From Paraburkholderia sp. LEh10 (lineage in GTDB: Bacteria; Pseudomonadota; Gammaproteobacteria; Burkholderiales; Burkholderiaceae): a stretch of DNA of 64,000 nucleotides. The position numbers were made by a program, and so were the translations under genes. Under the pieces are notes generated by a model that saw only the letters and a list, made by a program, of their open reading frames with translations, was not told the origin of the DNA and searched no databases. The stretch is taken from NCBI RefSeq assembly GCF_017814945.1, contig NZ_JAGIPX010000020.1, positions 1 to 64,000 on the forward strand, given 5' to 3'. Below are positions 54,624 through 63,842 of the stretch, one piece after another (position 1 is the first letter of the stretch; every line of letters starts with the position of its first letter).

Positions 54624-56942
54624 ATGGACGACAACACTCCCGATCTTTTTGCCGAGCCCACAGCGCCCGAGGGCGATGTGCTGACGCTTGGCAACTACGC
54701 GGAACGCGCGTACCTCGACTACGCGGTGAGCGTCGTGAAGGGCCGCGCATTGCCCGACGTCTGCGACGGCCAGAAGCCCGTGCAGCGCCGTATCCTGTAT
54801 GCGATGAACGAGATGGGCCTTGCCGACAACGCAAAGCCGGTGAAGTCGGCGCGCGTGGTCGGCGACGTGCTGGGTAAATATCACCCGCACGGCGACCAGT
54901 CGGCGTACGACGCGCTCGTGCGTCTCGCGCAAGATTTTTCGATGCGCTATCCGCTCATCGACGGCCAGGGCAACTTTGGCTCGCGCGACGGCGATGGCGC
55001 GGCGGCGATGCGCTACACGGAAGCGCGCCTCACGCCGATCGCCAAGCTGCTGCTCGATGAAATCGACCAAGGCACCGTCGATTTCATGCCGAACTACGAT
55101 GGCTCGTTCGACGAGCCGAAGCTGCTGCCTGCGCGTCTGCCGTTCGTGTTGCTGAATGGCGCGTCGGGCATCGCCGTCGGTCTCGCGACGGAAATTCCGT
55201 CGCACAACCTGCGCGAAGTCGCGGCCGCCGCCGTCGCGATGATCCGCCATCCGAAAATCACGCACGCCGAACTGATGCAGCACGTGCCAGGTCCCGACTT
55301 CCCGGGCGGCGGTCAGATCATTTCGAGCGAAGCGGAAATCTCGCAAGCGTACGAGACGGGGCGCGGCAGTCTGAAGGTCCGCGCACGCTGGAAAATCGAA
55401 GACCTCGCGCGCGGCCAGTGGCAGCTCGTCATTACCGAATTGCCGCCGAACACGTCGGGCCAGAAGGTGCTCGAAGAGATCGAGGAACAGACCAATCCGA
55501 AGATCAAGCTCGGCAAGAAGTCGCTGACGCCGGAGCAGTTGCAGACGAAGCAGACGCTTCTTGGTCTGCTCGACGCCGTGCGCGACGAGTCGGGCAAGGA
55601 TGCGCCCGTGCGTCTCGTGTTCGAGCCGAAGTCGCGCACCATCGATCAAACCGAGTTCGTCAATACGCTGCTCGCACATACGAGCCTCGAATCGAACGCG
55701 ACGCTGAACCTCGTGATGGTCGGCGCGGATGGGCGCCCGCGTCAGAAGAGTCTCGGCGAGATGCTGCACGAATGGATCGGCTTCCGCTTCACGACGGTCA
55801 CGCGCCGTTCGCAGCATCGTCTCGGCAAGGTCAACGACCGGATTCACATCCTCGAAGGCCGGATGATCGTCTTTTTGAATATCGACGAAGTCATCCGCAT
55901 CATTCGCGAATCCGAAGAACCCAAGACAGCACTGATCGAAGCATTCGGTCTGTCCGATCGTCAGGCCGAGGACATTCTTGAAATCCGGCTGCGCCAGTTG
56001 GCGCGCCTAGAGAAGATCAAGATTGAGAAGGAACTGTCCGAGCTTCGTGACGAAAAATCCAGGCTCGAAGAACTGCTCGGCAGCGAACCGGCGATGAAGC
56101 GTCTGCTCATCAAGGAAATCGAAGCAGACGCGAAGCAGTATGGCGATGACCGCCGCACGCTGATCCAGCAGGAAAAGCGCGCGACGTTCGAAGCACGCGT
56201 CGTCGACGAGCCGGTGACGGTCGTCGTGTCGCAGAAGGGCTGGGTGCGCGCATTGAAGGGCCACGGGCTCGATCCCGCCGGCTTCACGTTCAAGGCGGGC
56301 GACGGTCTCTATGCCGCATTCCAGTGCCGCACGCCCGATACGCTGATTGCGTGGGGCTGCAAGGGCCGTGTGTATTCCGTCGGCGTGTCGCAATTGCCGG
56401 GCGGGCGCGGCGACGGCGTTCCCGTCACGTCGCTGATCGAGCTCGAATCGGGCACGCATCTGATGCATTACTTCGCGGCGTCGGCGGAGCAGGCGTTGCT
56501 GCTCGCGTCGTCGAATGGTTTCGGTTTTGTCGCGAAGGTCGGCGACATGGTGAGCCGCGTGAAAGCGGGCAAGGCGTTCATGACGATCGACGAGGGCGCG
56601 ACGCCGCTCGCGCCGATGCCGATGCTGCCCGACGCGACGCAGGTGGCGTGTCTGTCGGGCGGCGGGCGTCTGCTCGTGTTCGGTCTCGACGAAATGAAGA
56701 CATTGTCGGGCGGCGGACGCGGCGTAATTCTGATGGCGCTCGACCCGAACGAGGCGCTCACGCAGGCGCTGGCGATCAGCAACGCGGGCGTCGTGCTGCA
56801 AGGCATATTCCGTAACAAGCCGAGCGAAGAACTGTTGTCGGGCGCAGCGCTGGCTGCGCATGTCAGCAAGCGCGCCCGCAAGGGCCGCACGCCCGATACG
56901 AAGCTGAAGGTGACGTCGATGCGTCCGGTGCTGGGCGAGTAA
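54624..56942 (+). CDS. parC: DNA topoisomerase IV subunit A
   Basis: A 772-residue cleavage subunit of topoisomerase IV. It shows LDYAVSVVKGRALPDVCDG, VVGDVLGKYHPHGDQSAYDA and the catalytic Tyr in AAAMRYTEARL. The C-terminal beta-propeller region lacks a GyrA box. In the quinolone-determining region, positions matching E. coli ParC Ser80 and Glu84 are Gln92 and Asp96. It is preceded by AAGGA and co-transcribed with parE. The length is typical for ParC, not GyrA. Confidence 0.95.
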   Translation: MDDNTPDLFAEPTAPEGDVLTLGNYAERAYLDYAVSVVKGRALPDVCDGQKPVQRRILYAMNEMGLADNAKPVKSARVVGDVLGKYHPHGDQSAYDALVRLAQDFSMRYPLIDGQGNFGSRDGDGAAAMRYTEARLTPIAKLLLDEIDQGTVDFMPNYDGSFDEPKLLPARLPFVLLNGASGIAVGLATEIPSHNLREVAAAAVAMIRHPKITHAELMQHVPGPDFPGGGQIISSEAEISQAYETGRGSLKVRARWKIEDLARGQWQLVITELPPNTSGQKVLEEIEEQTNPKIKLGKKSLTPEQLQTKQTLLGLLDAVRDESGKDAPVRLVFEPKSRTIDQTEFVNTLLAHTSLESNATLNLVMVGADGRPRQKSLGEMLHEWIGFRFTTVTRRSQHRLGKVNDRIHILEGRMIVFLNIDEVIRIIRESEEPKTALIEAFGLSDRQAEDILEIRLRQLARLEKIKIEKELSELRDEKSRLEELLGSEPAMKRLLIKEIEADAKQYGDDRRTLIQQEKRATFEARVVDEPVTVVVSQKGWVRALKGHGLDPAGFTFKAGDGLYAAFQCRTPDTLIAWGCKGRVYSVGVSQLPGGRGDGVPVTSLIELESGTHLMHYFAASAEQALLLASSNGFGFVAKVGDMVSRVKAGKAFMTIDEGATPLAPMPMLPDATQVACLSGGGRLLVFGLDEMKTLSGGGRGVILMALDPNEALTQALAISNAGVVLQGIFRNKPSEELLSGAALAAHVSKRARKGRTPDTKLKVTSMRPVLGE

Positions 56943-57051
56943 GCACGGCGAACGCCGCGCGCAATGTCGCAAGCGCGAAGCCAACGCGTATCAAGGCCTT
57001 CGTTTGCGGCTTCGTTTGCTGCGCATGGTTCGGTCGCAGGGCCTTACCATC

Positions 57052-57117
57052 TTCACTGCGATGCACGCCTTTCACAACGTGCGTCGCAGTGAAAACCGTG
57101 AGCGGGGTCTCTCACGG
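57052..57117. terminator. two tandem hairpins downstream of parC
   Basis: In the 312-bp gap 56943-57254, 16-nt arms (57052-57067 and 57078-57093) pair over a 10-nt loop with one G-U type exception. A second stem ccgtgag/ctcacgg (57096-57117) follows. No T tract is next to either. They may end or process the parC transcript, but the element is atypical. No gene is seen in the gap. Confidence 0.5.
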
Positions 57118-57254
57118 CGCAACACGCAAGAAGTCAGCGCGGGAATGAACTGCGCATGACGTGATGGGTCGAACGCGGTCATTGGATCGTGTCAGAGCCG
57201 ACGCACATCGACAGGACAAAACGGCAGCGCGCCACATCGGGAAAGGAAAACTAT

Positions 57255-57713
57255 ATGAACAAGGCGATCGAGGTTGCGCTCTTTCTGCATCTGCTGGGTG
57301 TCGCCGTATGGATCGGCGGCATGGTGTTCGCGCATTTCTGCTTGCGTCCGGCGCTCGAAGATCTCTCGCCGCAATTGCGGCTGCCGCTGTGGGAATCGGT
57401 GTTCGGCCGCTTCTTCAACTGGGTCGGCGTATCCGTGCTGGTGATTCTGCTGACGGGCGGCTTTCTGCTGATGCAGTTCGGCGGCGCTCACGCGACGTGG
57501 CAACTGCACGCGATGGCGGGCATCGGCATCGTGATGATGCTGATTTTCGGGCATATCCGCTTTGCGCTCTTTCCGCGCGTGCGCCGCGCGGTGCAGGCGC
57601 AGAAGTGGCCGGACGGCGCGCGCGCAGTGGGCGCGGTGCGGCGTCTCGTTGTCGTGAACCTGGTGCTGGGTATCGTGACAATCGGCGTCGCGGTGCTGTC
57701 GCGCGGATTGTGA
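57255..57713 (+). CDS. CopD-like four-helix membrane protein
   Basis: A 152-residue inner-membrane protein with about four helices. It begins MNKAIEVALFLHLLGVAVWI, with His and Trp residues in the helix (FLHLLGVAVWIGGMVFAHFC) in the CopD-family pattern, later FGHIRFALFPRVRRAV. CopD relatives are linked to copper or haem-related membrane processes, but the exact role here is unknown. ATG 57255 has GAAAGGA upstream; an upstream frame is non-homologous. A terminator follows 30 bp after the stop. Confidence 0.8.
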   Translation: MNKAIEVALFLHLLGVAVWIGGMVFAHFCLRPALEDLSPQLRLPLWESVFGRFFNWVGVSVLVILLTGGFLLMQFGGAHATWQLHAMAGIGIVMMLIFGHIRFALFPRVRRAVQAQKWPDGARAVGAVRRLVVVNLVLGIVTIGVAVLSRGL

Positions 57714-57742
57714 ACGAAGCGGCGCTTGTGACGCTGCAGCAG

Positions 57743-57768
57743 AAAGCGCCGCGAACTGCGGCGCTTTT
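57743..57768. terminator. terminator between CopD-like and ChrA-like genes
   Basis: Perfect 10-bp arms aaagcgccgc/gcggcgcttt with a 5-nt loop, then tcacac. It lies between convergent genes and probably works on both strands (the minus strand gives ctttctgc). Confidence 0.75.
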
Positions 57769-57802
57769 CACACGGTTCACATGATCCGCCGACGCAGCCG
57801 CG

Positions 57803-59038
57803 TCAGCCCACGTGACCGAAGTACATCCACACGCCGCACGCAACAGCGACCGTCCCATACACCGCATAGACGGGCAGTTTCAGCTTCGCGAAGCAGAGGC
57901 CGGAAAACAGCGCCGTGACGAGGTAAGCCGGATCGAGCGGCACGTGGCGCGCGATGCGCAATACGGCCACGGCCAGGAACGCGGTGGTCACCGCGCGCAG
58001 CACGCGCATCCCGTGCTCGAAGCGCGGATTCGTCTTCAGTTGACGCAAATGCCGCTGCGCGAGCACGACGAGGCAGCCGGACGGCACGAACAACGCGAGC
58101 GTCGCGATCAGCGCGCCGCGCCATCCTTCGACGAGATAGCCGAAGAACGGCACCACATTCAACAGCGGCCCCGGCGACAACGGCGATAGCGAAAAGGCCA
58201 ATGTGAACTCGTTGTCGCTGATGCCGACAGTGGGCGTGACGAACAATGTCTTCAGCACGGGCAGCGCGGAGAAGCCGCCGCCGAACAGCGTCAAACCGGC
58301 GCCCGCGAGCCGCGGCCATAGCAGTGCGGCTTCGTAGCGGTGCGGCAACGGCAGCGCGAAGATCAGCAGCAGCACGCACAGGACGATCAACAGACGCCAG
58401 TCGCCCGCGCTGAGCGTCGTCGCGAGGCGCGCGCCGCGCGCGTCGCTGCGCACCCAGCCCGACATGAACGCCGCGCCCAGCAGCCCGATATAGGCGGCCG
58501 GCGTGTGCGCACCGACGAGCGCGATGCAGCCGAGCACGGCAGCCGTCCATTCGAGCCGTCCGCGCACGAGCGCGCGCGTCTGCTTGTACCAGGTCACGCC
58601 GATCAGCGTCGCGAGCACGACGCTGAAGTGATTGAGCAGCGCCTGCGACGCGACTTCGCGCACGAGCGGCGTGCGGTAGAACATCGCGAATGCCGTCATC
58701 AGCACGAAGAACGGCAGCACGCTCGCGACGCCCGCGACCCATGCGCCCGCGCGCCCGCGCAGCACGTGGCCGAGCTGCACCGCGACATTGCAGCCAACGG
58801 GTCCCGGCACCATCCATGCGAGCGCAACGATGTCCGAGTACGCGAGGTGCGTCAGGCGCTCCTCGCGCTCGACGTAATGGTTTTCGAGTTGCGCCATCAG
58901 CGCGAGTCCGCCCCATGAAAGCGCGGACAATCCGAACACGACGCGAAAGAGCGTCCAGAGCGGCTCGCGCTCGTTGCATCGTGCTGCTTCATCTGTCGTC
59001 GGCGTGGGGAGCGCCGTCATATGCCGGGCTGGCCGCAT
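57803..59038 (-). CDS. chrA: chromate transporter family protein (ChrA-like)
   Basis: A 411-residue twelve-helix-type membrane protein of the CHR family, made of two related halves. Each half has a Gly-rich segment: FGLSALSWGGLALMAQ followed by MVPGPVGCNVAVQLGHVLRG, and later LFGGGFSALPVLKTLF with LSPGPLLNVVPFFGYL. ChrA exports chromate using the membrane potential; many chromosomal homologues have no proven substrate. The ATG at 59038 has AAAGGTG at five bases; the ATG at 59020 is an alternative. No chrB gene is adjacent. Confidence 0.85.
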   Translation of the reverse strand: MRPARHMTALPTPTTDEAARCNEREPLWTLFRVVFGLSALSWGGLALMAQLENHYVEREERLTHLAYSDIVALAWMVPGPVGCNVAVQLGHVLRGRAGAWVAGVASVLPFFVLMTAFAMFYRTPLVREVASQALLNHFSVVLATLIGVTWYKQTRALVRGRLEWTAAVLGCIALVGAHTPAAYIGLLGAAFMSGWVRSDARGARLATTLSAGDWRLLIVLCVLLLIFALPLPHRYEAALLWPRLAGAGLTLFGGGFSALPVLKTLFVTPTVGISDNEFTLAFSLSPLSPGPLLNVVPFFGYLVEGWRGALIATLALFVPSGCLVVLAQRHLRQLKTNPRFEHGMRVLRAVTTAFLAVAVLRIARHVPLDPAYLVTALFSGLCFAKLKLPVYAVYGTVAVACGVWMYFGHVG

Positions 59039-59255
59039 GCGAACACCTTTGGGCTGGATTCTTGTGCGGCGCGCGCTGTCGATGTCCGCGACGGCGCGCG
59101 CCGAGGGTTATGCGCGGTCGAGCGGGTATGCCCGAGATGCGTTGATACCGTCCATGTGCTGCGTGAGTTTTGCGCGAGTCGCGCATGAGTCCGCGTGGAT
59201 CGCGCGCGCCGGCTCGCAGACGACAGGCGAACGCGTCGATGCGGCGTGCCTCGCC

Positions 59256-61625
59256 TCAGGCCGACTCGTTGCTCGTGCTCGATGCGTCGCTGGTGCTGTC
59301 GGCGTCATTGCTGTGCACGATGCGCATGCCATGCGCTCCGCACACGCCGAAGCGCTCGAGCAGCGCCGGGATGCCGTCGGCGGGCACGGGCCGCGAAAAC
59401 AGAAAGCCCTGCGCCTCGATATGTCCGAGCGCCGCGAGCCATGCGATCTGCTCTTCCGTCTCGGTGCCTTCGACGACCACCGTGAGTCCCAGCGAGCGCG
59501 CGAGGTTGACGATGGCCGTCACCATCACGCAGACGCTGCGATCGCCGGGAATCGCCTGCACGAACGAGCGATCGACCTTCAACGTGTCGACCGAGAAGCG
59601 GTTCAGATACGACAGCGACGAATAGCCGGTGCCGAAGTCATCGAGCGCGATGCGCACGCCGAGCCGTTTCAACGCGAAGATCTTTTCGGAGACGAGATCC
59701 GGATACTCCATCATCGCCGTCTCGGTGATTTCGAGTTCGAGGCGGCGCGCGGCGATGCCCGTTTCCTCGATTGCGTGCGAGATCGTCTGGTACAGATCGC
59801 CGCGCCAGAACTGTACGGCCGAAATATTCACGGCGAGTGACAGCGTGTCGTAACCCTGCTGTTGCCACTGCGCGAGCTGACGGCATGCGGTGCGGATCAC
59901 GAAATCGCCGATGGGCACGATCAGGCCCGTCGATTCGGCGACGGGAATGAACTCGTTCGCGGGAATCAGGCCCTGCTGCGGATGGTTCCAGCGCACGAGC
60001 GCTTCGAAGCCGGTGATGCAGCGGCGCGTGAGGTCGATCTTCGGCTGATAGGCGAGGAACAGCTGCTGGTCGGCGAGCGCGACGCGCAACTGCTGTTCCC
60101 ACTTCATCAGATGGTCCGCGCGATGCGACAGATGCGGCGAGTAGAACTGGTAGCAGTTCTTGCCCGCGTCCTTCGCGCTGTACATCGCGAGGTCGGCTTT
60201 CTTCAACAGGTCGATTTCGCTTTCGTTCGCGACCGAGTAGAGCGCGATGCCGATGCTCGCGTGCAGCACAAACGAACTGCCGCGCACCTCGAACGGCTTC
60301 GAGAACACATCGGAGATCGCTTCCGCGAGCGTCACCGCGCGCTTCTCGACCTCGTCGCCCTTGATCACGACCACAAACTCGTCGCCGCCGATGCGCGACA
60401 GCGCGCCCGCATCGGCGACGGCGTCGGCGAGACGCGCGGCTGTCATTTGCAGCACGATGTCGCCGGCGTTGTGGCCGAGCGTGTCGTTGACGGTCTTGAA
60501 GTTGTCGAGGTCGATGAAGAGGATCGCGAGGCGTCCGACGTTCATCGGCTGCGCGACGTCGTGACGCAAGCTTTGGAGCGTCGAGTAGCGGTTGCGCAGG
60601 CCCGTCAGCAGATCGAATTCGACGAGATGCGTCATCTCGCGCTCGCGGCCGAGCAGCTTGCCGATGAGGCCCGTGGCGACGGCGAAGAAGCCGAGCATCG
60701 CGAGCGAGATGAAGCTCGCCATCAGCAGGTAGACATTGCGCGTGTGGTTGTAGTCGGCGAATTCTTCCGCCTGCGACAGACCGACCAGCACGCCGAGCGG
60801 ATAACCGTCGATATGCCGGTACGAGACGATGCGCGTCACATTGTCGATCGAATCGACGTAGGTGCCCGATACATGCTCCGAAGTCGGATACACGCCCGAC
60901 GCGGTGAATACGCCTTGCGAACGTTCCGTGTTGCCTGTGCGGCGCGCGAGCACGGCACCGCTGTCGGAGATCACGGCGATCACGCCGTCGCGCCCGATGG
61001 CGGCATTGTTGTAGAAGTCGCTTGTGAAATAGCTCGGGTCTTCCGACACGACCACGACGCCCGCGAACGAGCCATCGGGATGATTCAGGCGGCGCGTCAT
61101 CTGCAAGGTCCAGTGGCCCGATACGCGGCCGAGCACCGGCTTGCTGATGAACAGCTGGTCGTCGTTCTCGTGCTCGTGCACCCTGAAGTGCTCGCGGTCC
61201 GACAGGTCGATCGGTTTCGGATTCGCCTCGGCCGTATTCGCGGTGAGCTTGCCGTGCTCGTCGATCAGCGACACCTGCACGAGCGTTTCGCTTTGCACGA
61301 CGCCTTTTTCGACAGTGCTTGCGAGATCGAAACGACCGGGCGACTTTTCGAACTCGTACTTGACGAAGCGCGTGATCTGATCGACCTGGTGAATGGCCTT
61401 GACCGTGTGCTGTTCGAGCGCCGCCGAAAGAATGGCGGCCGACGCCATCGCCTCGCGATAAGTGGTTTCCTTCTCAACCGACAGACGCGCGAAGATCACC
61501 GTCCACAACAGCACGAGCACGAGCACGCCGAGCGCGGGAATCGCGAGCAGCGCGCGGCGGCGCGTGCCCGCCGGATCGAGGCGGTGCCTGACGTCGCGCG
61601 CGGTGGAGTGGCGGAACTGATTCAT
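59256..61625 (-). CDS. GGDEF-EAL cyclic di-GMP enzyme with periplasmic sensor
   Basis: A 789-residue membrane protein. Helix 1 (about 26-48) and helix 2 (about 299-321) flank a large periplasmic sensor, probably dCache-like. The GGDEF domain has GGDEF at 413-417, so it may make c-di-GMP; the I-site is absent. The EAL domain begins FEALVRW (EAL 542-544) and keeps NISAVQF, ELEITET, DDFGTGYSSL, LKVDRSFV, VVEGTE and EAQGFLF, so it should hydrolyse c-di-GMP. Which activity dominates in vivo cannot be read. No operon partner. Confidence 0.92.
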   Translation of the reverse strand: MNQFRHSTARDVRHRLDPAGTRRRALLAIPALGVLVLVLLWTVIFARLSVEKETTYREAMASAAILSAALEQHTVKAIHQVDQITRFVKYEFEKSPGRFDLASTVEKGVVQSETLVQVSLIDEHGKLTANTAEANPKPIDLSDREHFRVHEHENDDQLFISKPVLGRVSGHWTLQMTRRLNHPDGSFAGVVVVSEDPSYFTSDFYNNAAIGRDGVIAVISDSGAVLARRTGNTERSQGVFTASGVYPTSEHVSGTYVDSIDNVTRIVSYRHIDGYPLGVLVGLSQAEEFADYNHTRNVYLLMASFISLAMLGFFAVATGLIGKLLGREREMTHLVEFDLLTGLRNRYSTLQSLRHDVAQPMNVGRLAILFIDLDNFKTVNDTLGHNAGDIVLQMTAARLADAVADAGALSRIGGDEFVVVIKGDEVEKRAVTLAEAISDVFSKPFEVRGSSFVLHASIGIALYSVANESEIDLLKKADLAMYSAKDAGKNCYQFYSPHLSHRADHLMKWEQQLRVALADQQLFLAYQPKIDLTRRCITGFEALVRWNHPQQGLIPANEFIPVAESTGLIVPIGDFVIRTACRQLAQWQQQGYDTLSLAVNISAVQFWRGDLYQTISHAIEETGIAARRLELEITETAMMEYPDLVSEKIFALKRLGVRIALDDFGTGYSSLSYLNRFSVDTLKVDRSFVQAIPGDRSVCVMVTAIVNLARSLGLTVVVEGTETEEQIAWLAALGHIEAQGFLFSRPVPADGIPALLERFGVCGAHGMRIVHSNDADSTSDASSTSNESA

Positions 61626-61997
61626 CGGATAGACCGTGACCCTGTGCCTTGCGGCTGTGCTTGCGTTGCGATGCTTGTGTTTCGATTGACTGCGCGACTG
61701 TCGATCCGGCTGCGTTGACGTTGATATGCCGCAACTGCCGCGTAGGCAGGGGCGTGGTGGCGAGCCAAACCACCCGGTTGGTCATCGGTTACGTTTTGAT
61801 ATTACTGAATGGCCAAAAATTAAGGAAGGGCTCGTGCATCGGGTATACGCTCGGCTCGGCGGGCATGCGCGCGGGCGTTCCGCGCGGTCCGCCCGCTGCC
61901 CGGACGGGCGCGCCAGCCGGGCGTTTGAAAGATCTTGTCGAAAAGTGCGCAAGCCGCCGATGTTGTAAGAATGGAGGATCGACAGCCATCATGTCGA

Positions 61998-62032
61998 CGC
62001 GGCTATTCATGCAGTCTGCATGAATAGCCGCG
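61998..62032. repeat. perfect inverted repeat with 3-nt loop
   Basis: Left arm cgcggctattcatgca (61998-62013), loop gtc, right arm tgcatgaatagccgcg (62017-62032). All 16 positions pair, and the next outer pair (a/t) also does. It lies in the 524-bp gap 61626-62149 between the GGDEF-EAL start and the PhzF-like stop, 118 bp past the latter. No T tract is adjacent on either strand. The rest of the gap shows no gene. Confidence 0.9.
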
Positions 62033-62149
62033 TATGCGTGGAATTGGGGCGTTGTGTGGATGTACATCCGATGGACTTTTAGAACATCCAGGTGACGTGG
62101 AAATGTCAATTCCGCCAGCCGTCGCGCGACTCGTCACGCGTGCGGCGTT

Positions 62150-63040
62150 TCAACGCAGACGGAACGTGCCGTCCACGATCGTCACCGATGCGCCGCCAAT
62201 CCACGTCTTGCCTGCCGCGTCGTCGTAACGGACAGAGACATCGCCGGCGCGGCCGAGCGCAGTGCCCTGGCGCACCGTGTATTGCGCGCCGGGCCGCCGG
62301 TTCTGCGCGGTGAGCAGCCCCGCGAGCGCCGCGTTCGCGCTGCCTGTCACAGGGTCTTCCCCAATGCCGAGCCCGCCGCCCATCATCAGGCAGCGCAGCT
62401 CGAACGTCGCCGGTCCATTCGAATCGTGCGGGCCATAAGCGGCAACGCCGTGCACGCCGACCGTCTGGGCGACGCGCGCGAACGCGGCCGCATCCGGGTC
62501 GAGCGTAAGACACGCGCTCGCTGAATTCATACGGACGACGAGCCATTGCGGACCGTTGTCCACGCCGCAGGGCTGTGCCGTGTAATCGATTGCATCGCTG
62601 CGCAGGGCCTCGTCGAGCGCCGCGTACTGGCTCTCGTCGAGCGGCGTGACGCGCGCGGGCGGCGCGGCGAATGCCCATACGTTGCGTTGGCTGTCTTCCT
62701 CCGCGAGTTCGATCAGCCCCGCCGCGCACTGCTGCACGAGCCGGCCCGGCTGCTTCGGCCGATTGCCGGCTTCGCGCCATGCGTGCGCGGTGCCGAGCGT
62801 CGGGTGGCCGGCGAACGGCAACTCGCCGCGCGTCGTGAAGATGCGTACGTGATAGTCGGCGGACGGGTCGGTTGGTCTGAGCAGAAAAGTGGTCTCGGAC
62901 AGATTCGTCCAGCGCGCGATCGCCTGCATCTGCTCAGTGCCGAGTCCGTCCGCGTCGAATACCACGGCGAGCGGATTGCCTTTGAACGGCACCGATGTGA
63001 AGACATCGACCTGTTTGAAGCGAACGATTTGCTCTTGCAT
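62150..63040 (-). CDS. PhzF-family isomerase-like protein
   Basis: A 296-residue protein of the PhzF/diaminopimelate epimerase-like fold. It shows FKQVDVFTSVPFKGNPLAVV at the start, the catalytic-type Glu in NLSETTFLL, FTTRGELPFAGHPTLGTAHA, and GEDPVTGSANAALAGLL, all family marks. Bacterial homologues outside phenazine clusters have no settled substrate. No phenazine genes are adjacent. The ATG at 63040 fits homology; the frame extends further without it. A terminator precedes it on the same strand, after the RidA-type gene. Confidence 0.9.
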   Translation of the reverse strand: MQEQIVRFKQVDVFTSVPFKGNPLAVVFDADGLGTEQMQAIARWTNLSETTFLLRPTDPSADYHVRIFTTRGELPFAGHPTLGTAHAWREAGNRPKQPGRLVQQCAAGLIELAEEDSQRNVWAFAAPPARVTPLDESQYAALDEALRSDAIDYTAQPCGVDNGPQWLVVRMNSASACLTLDPDAAAFARVAQTVGVHGVAAYGPHDSNGPATFELRCLMMGGGLGIGEDPVTGSANAALAGLLTAQNRRPGAQYTVRQGTALGRAGDVSVRYDDAAGKTWIGGASVTIVDGTFRLR

Positions 63041-63126
63041 CGCCTGTTTCCTCTTCGATGATCTGTTGTGGCCGTGCAACGTGGAGCGCCGGCATGCCGC
63101 GCGCCGCCTCGTGACCGAGGACGCAC

Positions 63127-63171
63127 AAAAAAGCACGCCGCCGATGACGCGTTCACATCATCGACGGCGTG
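63127..63171 (-). terminator. terminator of the RidA-family gene
   Basis: On the minus strand gcacgccg and cggcgtgc with an additional paired tcgatga-type extension (one mismatch) form a long stem, followed by six T residues. It lies about 70 bp after the RidA-like stop. Confidence 0.8.
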
Positions 63172-63242
63172 CCGGCATTGGAGCGCGCGATGAAGGCATG
63201 TGCAACCAACGCCTTCAATCGCTGACGTTCGCAAGGTGCCGC

Positions 63243-63707
63243 TTACTGGACCTCGGCGATCAGTTCGATCTCGACGCACGCGCCGAGCGGAATCTGCGCA
63301 ACGCCGAATGCCGAACGCGCATGCTTGCCGCGCTCGCCGAACACGTCGGCGATCAGCTCCGATGCGCCGTTCGTCACGATATGCTGCTCGGTGAAATCGA
63401 GCGTCGAGTTCACGAGGCTCATCAGCTTGACGATGCGCGTCACGCGGTTCAGGTCGCCGACGTGCGCATGCAGTGTCGCGAGCAGGTCGATCGCGATCGA
63501 GCGTGCCGCCGCCTTGCCTTCTTCCGTCGTCAGGTTGTCGCCGAGCTTGCCGGCCCATACCTTGCCGTCCTTTTTCGCGATGTGGCCGGACAGATACACC
63601 GTGTTGCCGCTTTGCGCGCTCATCACGTACGCGGCAGCGGGCGCGCCCGCCACGGGCAGTTCGATGCCCAGTTCCTTCAGCTTGTCATACACATTCGATT
63701 GAGCCAT
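63243..63707 (-). CDS. RidA/YjgF family protein
   Basis: A 154-residue member of the RidA superfamily, in a longer-than-typical subgroup. It has YLSGHIAKKDGKVWAGKLG, the core TLHAHVGDLNRVTRIVKLM, and the conserved C-terminal block GKHARSAFGVAQIPLGACVEIE with the substrate-pocket Arg and Glu. RidA enzymes hydrolyse reactive enamines/imines; this subgroup is not proven. It is followed by its own terminator. Confidence 0.9.
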   Translation of the reverse strand: MAQSNVYDKLKELGIELPVAGAPAAAYVMSAQSGNTVYLSGHIAKKDGKVWAGKLGDNLTTEEGKAAARSIAIDLLATLHAHVGDLNRVTRIVKLMSLVNSTLDFTEQHIVTNGASELIADVFGERGKHARSAFGVAQIPLGACVEIELIAEVQ

Positions 63708-63842
63708 GACGTGTCCTCGTCGATGAATGGAAACAGTGGTTTAGCTTGCGCGCGACAGGCGTCGATTCGATGTCGCTTCGACGTTGGTGCCGCGCTGACG
63801 GCGTGAGCGGACGCGTTGCGAACGCGTCCTTGTGCGGGCGCT

